DNA from: CAZXCG01 sp964639205
GTDB taxonomy: Bacteria > Bacillota > Clostridia > Oscillospirales > Acutalibacteraceae
Assembly (NCBI GenBank): GCA_964639205.1
Contig: CAZXCG010000010.1
Location: forward strand, 1-44,955
Direction: 5' to 3'
Length of the DNA stretch: 44,955 bases
Position numbers and translations under genes: made by a program. Within the stretch, counting starts at the first letter, position 1, and the number at the start of each line of letters is the position of its first letter. The notes under the pieces are model-generated. The model was not told where the DNA came from, searched no databases, and worked only from the letters and a program-made list of their open reading frames with translations. This document shows positions 7,537 to 15,261 of this stretch, piece by piece.

Positions 7537-8910
7537 TTACGGCGGCTTTAAATTATTGAAGTAATTTTCGGTATCCTTTTTTATTACGTCGGAAAGCATA
7601 AAAAGCGCAAAAATATTAGGTACGGACATAAGCGCGTTCAGAATTTCGCCCAAGCTCCAAATATTTTTCGGACTGGCTGTACCCGATACAAGCAGAACAG
7701 CTATCCATAAAATACGGTACGGGATAACCGCATTTTTACCGAAAAGGAAAACCGAGCTCTGAATTCCATACACCGACCATCCCAGAATTGTTGAAAAAGA
7801 AAAAGCGGCCATAGCAACGGCAAGAAAGCCTTTGCCGATGTACGGAATACGCGAGAAAGCAAGTATTGTAATTTCGCTTCCGGATAAGGCGTATTCGCCG
7901 GAGAAGCCCCCGGCGAGAACGGAGCTTACCATGACGATTCCGGTTATAATACAGATGACAATTGTGTCCCAGAATACCGCCGAGGAAGCTGCAAGCGAAA
8001 TTTTAACGGCATCATCGGAATCGGTCGCTGCGGAAATCATAGGTGAAGAGCCTATACCCGCTTCGTTTGAAAAAAGTCCGCGTGAAACACCCATTCTGCA
8101 GGCGGCAAGAAACCCTGCGCCGGCAAATCCGCCGAAGCCGGCGCGCGCCGTGAAGGCGGAGCTTACAATCAAACCGAGGCTTTGAATCAGAAAACGACGG
8201 TTTATAAACAGGATAACCGCGCATCCCAAAAGATAAAGGGCGGCTGTTACGGGCACAAGCATTTCGCAGATTTTTGCTATCGATTTTAATCCGCCGAAAA
8301 TAACGGCTGCCGCAAATAATCCGGTTACAGCGGTAATAATCAGTGCTGCTGATGAAACCGTATGGCCAAAAATTGTAACGCGAAAGCGATTTTCAGGGTC
8401 AATAACGCCCGCGACCGCTGCAGCTATGGCGTTTGATTGTAAAGAGCTGCCCAAGCCGAGCGCCGTGAGTGCGGCAAAAAGCGCAAAAGCCTTTGCCGTC
8501 AGTTTCATTTTAAGCTTGTTTTGGATAGCATACATGGCTCCGCCGAGATATTTTCCGTCTTGATTTTTAATTCGATATTTTACGCCTATATATGTTTCGG
8601 CGTACTTTGTGGCGACGGCAAAAATTCCCGAAAACCAAATCCAGAAAACAGCTCCCGGACCGCCGAAAGCAATCGCCGTGGCTGTACCGAGTATATTGCC
8701 GGTTCCCACCGTAGAAGCAAGCGAGGTCGCAAGCGCAGAAAATTGCCCTATACCGGAGCCGCCGTTTTCCTTTTTTGACAGTGAAAGCTTAATTGCAAGG
8801 GGAAGCTTTTTTTGTATAAATCCTGTTTTTAAGCTCATATAAAGGTGTGTCCCCATTAACAATATGAGCATGGGGAAGTCCCACAAAAGGTCGGAAACGG
8901 TTTGAAGCAT
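7537..8910 (-). CDS. Sodium:alanine symporter (AgcS) family protein
   Basis: 457 residues, about 10-11 membrane helices. It imports alanine or glycine with a sodium or proton gradient. Family signatures seen: GQFSALATSLASTVGTGNI near residue 55, GGPGAVFWIW, KYAE near 101, and GVSRGLFSNEAGIGSSP near 273. The length is typical. The start ATG has only a weak ribosome site, and the gene follows spoIIE by 9 bp on the same strand, so it may be co-transcribed with it. Substrate (alanine versus glycine) is not decided by the sequence. Confidence 0.93.
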   Translation of the reverse strand: MLQTVSDLLWDFPMLILLMGTHLYMSLKTGFIQKKLPLAIKLSLSKKENGGSGIGQFSALATSLASTVGTGNILGTATAIAFGGPGAVFWIWFSGIFAVATKYAETYIGVKYRIKNQDGKYLGGAMYAIQNKLKMKLTAKAFALFAALTALGLGSSLQSNAIAAAVAGVIDPENRFRVTIFGHTVSSAALIITAVTGLFAAAVIFGGLKSIAKICEMLVPVTAALYLLGCAVILFINRRFLIQSLGLIVSSAFTARAGFGGFAGAGFLAACRMGVSRGLFSNEAGIGSSPMISAATDSDDAVKISLAASSAVFWDTIVICIITGIVMVSSVLAGGFSGEYALSGSEITILAFSRIPYIGKGFLAVAMAAFSFSTILGWSVYGIQSSVFLFGKNAVIPYRILWIAVLLVSGTASPKNIWSLGEILNALMSVPNIFALFMLSDVIKKDTENYFNNLKPP

Positions 8911-8919
8911 CTTAATATA

Positions 8920-11244
8920 TCAACTCTCTACAATACGCATGGCTATGGCGGTAATGTCGTCGTCGTGACTGTCGCTGCGGCGTTTTATCGCTTCGTCCAC
9001 CACAGCCTCGGCAAGCTCCTGAGTACTTGCGTTATCCCAGCTTTTTATCAAGTTTTCCAGCCATTTATCATCATTAAAAACTGCTCCGTCTGAAATCATA
9101 ACTATCAAATCCCCCGAGGTAAGAACAACATCGTCTGTAATAAATTGTACTTCATTTAAAATTCCTACCGGAAGCGAGGGCATATCCTTTCTTAAAATTT
9201 TTGAATTCTTCTTAAAATAAGTGACAACCGCGCCCGCCTTCATAATTTTTGCTCTTCCCGAAAAAAGGTCGAGACTCATAAGGTCAACAGTGGCCAGCGA
9301 TTCGTCCTCCGATTTTACCATAAGCGCGGAATTCACTATTTGCAAAGCGCAATCATAGGTAAGTCCCGCCTTGCACAGCTTGCTCATAATAGATGTCGCC
9401 ATATTTGAATCCACCGCCGCTCTGCCGCCGGTGCCCATACCGTCGCTTATCATAGCTACAAAATCACCCATTCCGTTGCTGAAGTACGTCATACTGTCGC
9501 CGCAAAGCTCGGCGTTACGGCAAATGTGCTGGCAGCTTCCGATTTCAATATCATATATTGTACGCTGATTAAAAATCAGTCTTACCTTATCGCCTGCGTA
9601 GCTTATGCATGGAGAGTCGAATAGCCTTCCGCAGCTATTACATACAGCGCCGAGCGCCTCCGATTTCATTATTTTTTTATTTCTGTCGGCAACGGCTTCA
9701 ATTTCAACGGTCATAACATTTTTTGAATTAACAGGGCAGCTGCAATTAATAACGGTCAGCCCTATTTCCTTAAAAGCGGCGCATATTCTTTCACTGCTTT
9801 CTGTGTCGTAGCCGGTGTAGCCGTCAAACTCGTAGGCAAGTCCTTTCAGTATTTCGCTGAGTCCCGAAAACTGCCCCGCCACGACGCTGCGCACCTGCGT
9901 AATACGGCGCTGTGCTTCTTCGCAGGATAGAAATTCCTTATAGCTGTCGGTTACGCTTTGCGCAATTTCCCGCTGCTTGCAGCATTTTTTGACAAAAAGT
10001 CCCTCAATATCGTTTTCTGTTATAAATCCGTTTGTTTTCAGAGTATCTGAAAGCCGATTAAAATCATCCGTGGTGATTTCTTTTCTGCTTTCCCAGCAAA
10101 AAGCCTTAAGTCCGCATTTAGCGCAGGTTTTATCCGCCGCGCGGCGGTATACCCAGTCTATTTCCGGATTATACATTTCTTTAAGTTTTCTTGAAACACC
10201 GTTCACACAGTCCGTAACGTCGGTTAGAGCGTTTGAGGCAAAATTAAGCCTCGAAATAAGCGCGCGCTTGAACGCCTCGCTCCTGCATTTGTCTTCGCTG
10301 TTCAAAAAAACTGCCGAAACTGTATTGCCCACGTTTTTCGGTATAAGCAGGAAAAGGGCGATTCCGATAATGCTTTCGGCAATAACTCCGTACGACAGCT
10401 CCGCCCTGTCAGCGCCGAACGCCATTACCGCGTCGCAAATAAAGAAGGCTGCGGCGGTCGCCGCTTTTCCCATTGGTGCAAACAGACCCGCCATAAGACC
10501 GCCAAAGCCGTAGCATCCGCAAACAAAGGAAAAGTCGCTTGACCTTAATCCGAAAACCACCCCGGCGGCGACCGAAGCAATGCTTCCGCCGCTTACAGAA
10601 CCGTATTTTGCACACAAAAGAATAACGCACACGGCAAGTATTCTTCCGGCAGAGATTCCCGCAAATGTAAGAGAACCCGCCGATAAAAGCAGAATACAGG
10701 CGCTCATTACAAGACAGGCGCTTTCCTGCTGAGAAAACGAGGTAAGAGGGCGGTTACTTAAAGACATTAAAATTGCTTCTTTAATAAAGAAAGCGGCGCT
10801 TCCGGCTAGAATTCCCTCTATTATGCAGGCGGCAAGATCCGAATTTTCGCTTGTACTTACGTTGATTAGCGCAATTCCGGTGGCGATAACCGGCAAAAAG
10901 GCGATAAGCGGCGCAAAAAACTTGCTGCGGTTTATCCGTGTTATGTCGTTTAAAAGCCAGCGCATCGCGCCGACTGCGACTAAAATTGCCATATAACGGA
11001 AGCCGTCTACGGGGCTAAGCAGAATGTATCCTACGGACGCTCCTATTATAGACATTATCATATTTCTGTAGGGAACTGCCGCCGCAAGCGAAACTCCAAA
11101 CGGCGAGTAATTTCCGAGTACCGCGCCGCGCGAAACTATAATGCCCATTATAAAGTAAATTATCTGAGTAACAATTTCCCGCAGGACAAATTTTTCCATC
11201 CTGTTTTGATTGCGGATTGGGTTTGTAAGTTGCTTAACGTCCAT
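8920..11244 (-). CDS. spoIIE: Stage II sporulation protein E (PP2C phosphatase)
   Basis: 774 residues from the ATG at 11244; an in-frame TTG seven codons earlier (11265) lacks a good ribosome site, whereas GGAAG lies 9 nt before the ATG. SpoIIE dephosphorylates SpoIIAA to activate sigma-F in the forespore and works at the asymmetric septum. The N-terminal half holds about ten membrane helices. A central region with a cysteine pair (CAKCGLKAFC near 374) follows. The C-terminal PP2C domain has SDGMGTGG near 595, ISDGAVFND near 730 and DDITAIAMR near the end. The length is close to the usual 800 or so. A Spo0A box was searched for by eye upstream and not convincingly found. Confidence 0.95.
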   Translation of the reverse strand: MDVKQLTNPIRNQNRMEKFVLREIVTQIIYFIMGIIVSRGAVLGNYSPFGVSLAAAVPYRNMIMSIIGASVGYILLSPVDGFRYMAILVAVGAMRWLLNDITRINRSKFFAPLIAFLPVIATGIALINVSTSENSDLAACIIEGILAGSAAFFIKEAILMSLSNRPLTSFSQQESACLVMSACILLLSAGSLTFAGISAGRILAVCVILLCAKYGSVSGGSIASVAAGVVFGLRSSDFSFVCGCYGFGGLMAGLFAPMGKAATAAAFFICDAVMAFGADRAELSYGVIAESIIGIALFLLIPKNVGNTVSAVFLNSEDKCRSEAFKRALISRLNFASNALTDVTDCVNGVSRKLKEMYNPEIDWVYRRAADKTCAKCGLKAFCWESRKEITTDDFNRLSDTLKTNGFITENDIEGLFVKKCCKQREIAQSVTDSYKEFLSCEEAQRRITQVRSVVAGQFSGLSEILKGLAYEFDGYTGYDTESSERICAAFKEIGLTVINCSCPVNSKNVMTVEIEAVADRNKKIMKSEALGAVCNSCGRLFDSPCISYAGDKVRLIFNQRTIYDIEIGSCQHICRNAELCGDSMTYFSNGMGDFVAMISDGMGTGGRAAVDSNMATSIMSKLCKAGLTYDCALQIVNSALMVKSEDESLATVDLMSLDLFSGRAKIMKAGAVVTYFKKNSKILRKDMPSLPVGILNEVQFITDDVVLTSGDLIVMISDGAVFNDDKWLENLIKSWDNASTQELAEAVVDEAIKRRSDSHDDDITAIAMRIVES

Positions 11245-11500
11245 TTTTTCATACTTCCAATACAAATAAATTCTTTCATCTGCCGTTTTGAAGGCTGAAG
11301 CCGTAATTTCCTTAAAGCGGCAGAAGCCACTGAAATCAGTATATATTAAATCCGGGAATTCTTTTTGTCATTCTTTGTAGGTGCGGAAAAAATAAGAATC
11401 GCACTTTTTCCCCTTATAATCGCAAATCGGTCATAAAACGCTAAATGCTGAAATCGCTTGAACAGCAATAAGCCTTTTCTGACTAAATCTGAAAAAAGTC
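11245..11500. other. Gene-free stretch between spoIIE and tRNA-Gln
   Basis: No coding potential recognised. It must hold the spoIIE promoter on the minus strand, but no clear -35/-10 pair or Spo0A box was found by eye. The end of the stretch runs into the tRNA-Gln promoter on the plus strand. Confidence 0.6.
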
Positions 11501-11529
11501 TTGACTTTTAAGTAAAATGTATTTATAAT
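11501..11529 (+). promoter_or_regulatory. Sigma-A promoter for tRNA-Gln/tRNA-Pro
   Basis: TTGACT (11501-11506), 17-nt spacer and TATAAT (11524-11529). The first tRNA begins 16 nt after the -10 box. Confidence 0.85.
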
Positions 11530-11544
11530 AATAGTCGTTGCCAA

Positions 11545-11618
11545 TGCGGAATTGTGTAAGGGTAGCACAGCAGACTCTGACTCTGTTTGTATGGGTTCGA
11601 ATCCTATTTCCGCAGCCA
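11545..11618 (+). tRNA. tRNA-Gln (anticodon CTG)
   Basis: Acceptor stem TGCGGAA/TTCCGCA with encoded GCCA end. Anticodon stem GCAGA/TCTGT encloses CTCTGAC, giving anticodon CTG. T-arm ATGGG/CCTAT with loop TTCGAAT. This reads the CAG glutamine codon; the TTG isoacceptor is not in the window. Confidence 0.92.
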
Positions 11619-11620
11619 TA

Positions 11621-11657
11621 ATAATAAGCTCTGTTTTCCTAAAACAGAGCTTATTAT
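11621..11657 (+). other. Perfect 17-bp inverted repeat between two tRNAs
   Basis: ATAATAAGCTCTGTTTT (11621-11637) is the exact reverse complement of 11641-11657, with a 3-nt CCT loop. It starts two bases after the tRNA-Gln CCA end and stops two bases before tRNA-Pro. It has no T tract in the usual position, so it could be a weak terminator, a processing hairpin or a spacer structure. Confidence 0.8.
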
Positions 11658-11659
11658 AT

Positions 11660-11736
11660 CGAGGTGTAGCGCAGTTTGGTAGCGCACATCGTTCGGGACG
11701 ATGGGGTCGCAAGTTCGAATCTTGTCACCTCGACCA
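11660..11736 (+). tRNA. tRNA-Pro (anticodon CGG)
   Basis: Acceptor stem CGAGGTG/CACCTCG with encoded CCA. Anticodon stem CATCG/CGATG encloses TTCGGGA, giving anticodon CGG. The T-loop is GTTCGAATC. No promoter is seen between this gene and tRNA-Gln, so both probably share one transcript. Confidence 0.93.
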
Positions 11737-11739
11737 TGT

Positions 11740-11775
11740 CGGAGCAAAGTCGGCTTTGCTCCGGCTTATTTTTTG
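11740..11775 (+). terminator. Rho-independent terminator after tRNA-Pro
   Basis: CGGAGCAAAG (11740-11749) and CTTTGCTCCG (11754-11763) form a perfect 10-bp stem with loop TCGG, followed by a T-rich run ending at 11774. Confidence 0.9.
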
Positions 11776-11835
11776 CCTATGGCAGGAAATAAGCCAAAAA
11801 TAAGTCATCCGCCTGCTCCCTTGCTCCTCCTTTTT

Positions 11836-11955
11836 CGCAAAAAGTCGCGGTTGCTTTGGCTATGCCCTTTTAAACGCGGGCATAATGCCTCCGCCGCGCT
11901 GCCAACTTTTTGCGAGCTGCGCCTACGGCGCAAGGGGACAAATCCCTCCGCAGAA
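11836..11955. other. Structured non-coding stretch of nested inverted repeats
   Basis: Three paired layers are visible: CGCAAAAAGT (11836-11845) with ACTTTTTGCG (11905-11914), CGCGG (11846-11850) with CCGCG (11894-11898), and TATGCCC (11861-11867) with GGGCATA (11878-11884). A small hairpin TGCGCC/GGCGCA (11918-11932) and GGACA/TGTCC pairing follow. Short open frames cross this stretch on both strands but look like chance. The 484 bp between tRNA-Pro and the HNH gene hold only this structure and repeat copy D. It could be a structured RNA or a decayed palindromic element; no known family is recognised. Confidence 0.5.
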
Positions 11956-12055
11956 ATGTCCAAAGTATCTTTTTTATAGTTCCTTTCCATATCGACTGTT
12001 CATAACGGATTTGATTTATGCACGCTCGATTTTTTTGTACTGTCGGACTATGCAG

Positions 12056-12142
12056 CCTAAGCACAGACGTCCCCGCCTTAGAGACGGGGCGTTTCAGCAT
12101 TTCAGTGAGAGTTATCATGACGGGGCAAGACCCCTTATTGAA
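12056..12142 (+). repeat. Dispersed intergenic repeat, copy D
   Basis: Starts CCTAAGCACAGACGTCCCCG with the short hairpin CCCCGCCTTAGAGACGGGG. It has a reduced middle and ends with GGGGCAAGACCCCTTATTGA then A. It lies just downstream of the HNH gene, pointing towards it. Confidence 0.85.
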
Positions 12143-12220
12143 ATAATGCGGCAACGTCTTGCATTAAGGCAGAACGTCGCCGCATTGGTCAGTTCGGGAA
12201 TATACTTTTTTCCGAAACCG

Positions 12221-13828
12221 TTAATTGGTTTTCTTAATCATTTCGGATACATTCAAGGGCACGGTCAAAACGGCGGTTCCATCGGGTGTTTTTCCTGTAG
12301 AGAACGCTGTTTTCCAGAATTCGTAATTATTTTTACCGCCGAAAATTGTTGCGGACATACTGCGATCCCTCCATAAGGGCAAATTGCTCAAATTTTCAAG
12401 GAAGGTTCTGATATTATCCCAAAGGTTAACGGGAAACTTCTGTTGAAATAAGTTCTCGTCATCATACATTTCGCCGGTATAAGCGAAGCTGTTATTTACT
12501 AAAAGCTTTATGTACTGAATCCAGTTATACATAATTTCTTCCTTGAAAAGTCGGCAGGCAATCAGGTGCTCGTCTGTGATTTCATTCCCAGTTCCCTTGG
12601 CGATTTTATTTTCAATTTTATTTGTACCGATTTCGTCGTCGAATTTCCCAATCAACAGTACCTCGGCGATAATGTTGCAGAGCATAATCAGCTGCTCTTT
12701 TTCCAGCATACGCGGATTCAGCCCTTCGTCAATTTTGTAATTGATAGGCTTTGTAAGTATTGTTTTTGCGTTTACAAAAGTGGAAAGCAGGGTCTTTTCA
12801 AAGGTACTGTATGAAAGCGGCAGAGACGTACCGCGACCTTCAAAATTTATATAGGACTGCAATTTGTTATCGGGATTACGTGTAATCGCATTTTTTTGGC
12901 TGTTAATAATATAAACCTTTACATTTCCGCGTTCGCCCTTGAAGTGGTCAACCAGATTCTGCTCGGAGAAAGAAAAGTCGTCTTCATTCAAAAAGTGGTC
13001 TTTTTGGTATCTGCGCAGCCGTTCCGTGTAAAGCGTATCGTGAAGCTGACGCACAATGGCTTTGTCAAAGGCAATTTGCTTCAGTTTGCTTCCTGCAATG
13101 GTATTTGTTTCAATTAAACGGTCAACGTCCGGGTCAATAAACAGCCTTACCGTTAAGCTGCGAACGCCGAGCATAATTTGCGCAACCGCTTTGTGCTGTC
13201 CGTCAAAGATTTTGATTTTTCCGTCGTCTACGCGGGCAAGACTTAAATGGAGCTGTGGATTGGGTTTGTGAAACTCCTTAATCAGCAAGCTGATTGAGCT
13301 GTTAATACCGCGGGGATTAATGGTTTCGTCGTGATATAAATACTCAATAGGCACACAGATAAACGCCGATTTTTCATTTGATAATGTATCGGTGAAAATT
13401 TCGGTTCTCTTTACTGTTGCGCTGCCTACATCGTCAAAGGAATATACAAGCTGATCCCCCTCGACTGAATATCTGAATGAATATTTTGAGCCGCCGTTTG
13501 AAATCAACACATGCTTGAGAGAGGGAACCTCTTTTCTGCTCTCGGCGTCCGTAATAATTTGCTGCAACCGGAACAATTTTTTTGCTACAACCAAATCCGC
13601 ATCCTGTTTGGATTTGTTGCAGTGCTCGTGGGTGACGGCAAAATTAGACGGCTCATCCTTTCCTCCGTTAGCAAGAGGGCGTATGTGGTCGATATTTGTG
13701 CTGTTTATGTCCAAGTGGATTTCCTGTTCGCAAATAAAACACTTATGGTTCTGAATTTCCCAAAGTTTTTTGGTCAGGCTCTTCTTAGCCTCGGCATTTA
13801 ACGAATCAAGATATTTAGAGCTGCCCAT
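12221..13828 (-). CDS. HNH endonuclease fused to a DGQHK-motif (ParB/Srx-like) domain
   Basis: 535 residues. Residues 30-74 form an HNH zinc-type nuclease: C30xxC33, D47-H48, N62, then H67xxC70 and N71. Residues about 150-290 contain IFDGQHKAVAQIMLG (D209-K213), the DGQHR/DGQQR-type motif of ParB/sulfiredoxin-fold proteins such as DndB and the DUF262 part of GmrSD and SspE. The C-terminal 230 residues are helical and unrecognised. In GmrSD the order is reversed, with HNH at the C-terminus, so this is a distinct architecture. A good AGGAGG lies 7 nt before the ATG. It is a single gene with no methylase or helicase beside it. It sits beside tRNA genes and between two inverted copies of the dispersed repeat, as expected for accessory DNA. 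A role in modification-dependent restriction is inferred only. Confidence 0.72.
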   Translation of the reverse strand: MGSSKYLDSLNAEAKKSLTKKLWEIQNHKCFICEQEIHLDINSTNIDHIRPLANGGKDEPSNFAVTHEHCNKSKQDADLVVAKKLFRLQQIITDAESRKEVPSLKHVLISNGGSKYSFRYSVEGDQLVYSFDDVGSATVKRTEIFTDTLSNEKSAFICVPIEYLYHDETINPRGINSSISLLIKEFHKPNPQLHLSLARVDDGKIKIFDGQHKAVAQIMLGVRSLTVRLFIDPDVDRLIETNTIAGSKLKQIAFDKAIVRQLHDTLYTERLRRYQKDHFLNEDDFSFSEQNLVDHFKGERGNVKVYIINSQKNAITRNPDNKLQSYINFEGRGTSLPLSYSTFEKTLLSTFVNAKTILTKPINYKIDEGLNPRMLEKEQLIMLCNIIAEVLLIGKFDDEIGTNKIENKIAKGTGNEITDEHLIACRLFKEEIMYNWIQYIKLLVNNSFAYTGEMYDDENLFQQKFPVNLWDNIRTFLENLSNLPLWRDRSMSATIFGGKNNYEFWKTAFSTGKTPDGTAVLTVPLNVSEMIKKTN

Positions 13829-13857
13829 GCCTGTTCCCTCCTAAAGTTCTTATATCA

Positions 13858-13947
13858 TTCCGCCCGAGAAATCAGTGGGTGATTGTATCCCCGCTGATTC
13901 CGAAAACGGAACCCGCCGCCTTAGAGGCGGGGGCATCTTTGCCTGAG
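13858..13947 (-). repeat. Dispersed intergenic repeat, copy E
   Basis: On the minus strand it starts CTCAGGCAAAGATGCCCCCG and runs through CCTCTAAGGCGGCGGGTT to a hairpin with loop GATACAATC and the end CTGATTTCTCGGGCGG. It is closely similar to the first 90 bp of copy H. It is the only copy in this orientation and lies in the leader of the HNH gene. Confidence 0.87.
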
Positions 13948-13989
13948 TTGTTTTACACCTTTTCCGTAATATCCTGCCGCTTTTGAAAT

Positions 13990-14018
13990 ATTATAGCATA
14001 TATTTTAGAATTGCGCAA
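13990..14018 (-). promoter_or_regulatory. Extended -10 promoter for the HNH gene
   Basis: Minus-strand TTGCGC (14013-14018), 17-nt spacer and TGC-TATAAT (13990-13995). The TGN before the -10 box makes it an extended -10 promoter. A transcript from here would include repeat copy E before the HNH start. Confidence 0.65.
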
Positions 14019-14032
14019 TTAGCGCAGCCGCT

Positions 14033-14413
14033 TTAAAGAAAATTTTCAAGCGAGGCTGTTTCGTTGCTTTTTAAGCTATGCAAAGCAAGCTTTAGCTGCC
14101 GCAGTGTAACCGCCGCGTCCGCCGCGCCGCCCGATTCTATGACGGCAGGTAATATGCAAAGTTTTTTGCTTATGTCGTCAGTAAGATTGTGCGGCAGCAG
14201 ACAGTTTATAATTTTTTCGCGTCTTTCCCATTCGGATTCTGCGGCAGTAAGCTGTTCGACAGCCGCCGCCGTATCGCCGGCTTTTGCGTAAGCCGAGACC
14301 TTGTTGATACTGTTCTCAAGATTTTGTGCGGCGTCTGTTACCAAACGGAATTCGTAAAAGCAAAGCGCGGCAATAATAATCATAAAAAAAGCCGCGCACC
14401 ATATACGCTTCAT
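14033..14413 (-). CDS. DUF4363 family protein
   Basis: 126 residues with an N-terminal membrane anchor (about 4-21) and an extracytoplasmic helical domain rich in Ala, Leu and Glu that contains EWERREKIINCLLPH near residue 62, typical of DUF4363. Its start is one base after the DUF421 stop, so it is probably translationally coupled. DUF421 and DUF4363 genes are often neighbours in spore formers; the function is unknown. Confidence 0.8.
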   Translation of the reverse strand: MKRIWCAAFFMIIIAALCFYEFRLVTDAAQNLENSINKVSAYAKAGDTAAAVEQLTAAESEWERREKIINCLLPHNLTDDISKKLCILPAVIESGGAADAAVTLRQLKLALHSLKSNETASLENFL

Positions 14414-14414
14414 G

Positions 14415-15089
14415 TTATGACTTTTCCTTTCCTATAATACGGTATTCTCCCGCGCTTGTGGCGGTCATTATGAAAATTTCTTTTATCGATACGCCGCTTT
14501 CGCGGGCATATTTTTTTATATTTTGCTCGCTTATCCCGCATAATTTCATTGAGCCTTTCAAAAGCACCCCATCGTTTACTACAACCGCCTCGATTCCGCC
14601 GCTTTCCGCTTTTGCCTTTACATCTTCTGCGGTGAGGGGCTGCTTTTCTCCTTTAAGCAAAACGCTTAGCTGACCGTTTGTTTCTGCTATGCAGTAATCT
14701 ATGTCTTCAAGGTGAAAAATTTCCTTTAGGCGGAGCTGCGCAAACAAATCCTCGGTTGACATTCTCAGCTTTTTCATAGCGCTTTGGAGCAAGCGCCCCT
14801 TTTCAATTATTATTACGGGCTGCCCGCATACGGCGCTTCTTAAAAGAGGGCTTTTAAGCATAATGACGCTGAGCAGTATTTCAAGACACATTAAAACCGT
14901 CATCGGCACAATTCCGGTTAAAAGCGGTATGGAGTTGTCCTGCATGGGGATGGCGGCTATATCCGAAATTATAAGCGTTATAACAAGCTCGGAGGTCTGC
15001 ATATCGCTTATTTGCCGCTTGCCCATAATCCTCAGAGCCAATGCGATAAAGACGTAAATAAAAACCGTTCGAAAAACAGAGATAATCAT
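14415..15089 (-). CDS. DUF421 (YetF-like) membrane protein
   Basis: 224 residues. Three N-terminal membrane helices contain the conserved motifs RIMGKRQ (near residue 21) and TSELVITLIISDIA. The soluble C-terminal domains (about 85-224) hold the RLKEIFHLEDIDYCIAE-type segment and a second repeat. DUF421 proteins (YetF, YdfR and others) are associated with sporulation and spore-membrane functions in Bacillus; the biochemical role is not known from sequence. The gene is divergent from the gerA operon and coupled to DUF4363. A GCATA element at 15128-15132 could be part of a forespore promoter, but its -10 match is weak. Confidence 0.87.
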   Translation of the reverse strand: MIISVFRTVFIYVFIALALRIMGKRQISDMQTSELVITLIISDIAAIPMQDNSIPLLTGIVPMTVLMCLEILLSVIMLKSPLLRSAVCGQPVIIIEKGRLLQSAMKKLRMSTEDLFAQLRLKEIFHLEDIDYCIAETNGQLSVLLKGEKQPLTAEDVKAKAESGGIEAVVVNDGVLLKGSMKLCGISEQNIKKYARESGVSIKEIFIMTATSAGEYRIIGKEKS

Positions 15090-15261
15090 ATAATCACCGT
15101 CATTATTTTGTCAAAAGAGTGTGTTTTTATGCGCGGCGTCTTCTAAGCCGGGCGCCGGAGGCTTTTATTAAAAGCAGGTATTAAATTTTACATTGATTTA
15201 GTATAATCTGACAGATTTTTGCAATATTATTTTTATAGAACATAAGCAGCGGAGGCGTGGT

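Noticed and set aside
11283..11345. Extra repeat copy upstream of spoIIE
   Set aside because: ACTGAAATCAGT resembles the copy H stem but the other modules are absent; likely chance similarity.
11805..11990. Short open frames on both strands of the post-tRNA region
   Set aside because: No ribosome site or family pattern, arginine- and leucine-rich composition and strong inverted repeats; better explained as non-coding structure.
12221..13828. Phage or integrated element around the HNH gene
   Set aside because: No integrase, structural or replication gene, and no duplicated tRNA end (attachment site) was found next to tRNA-Pro.
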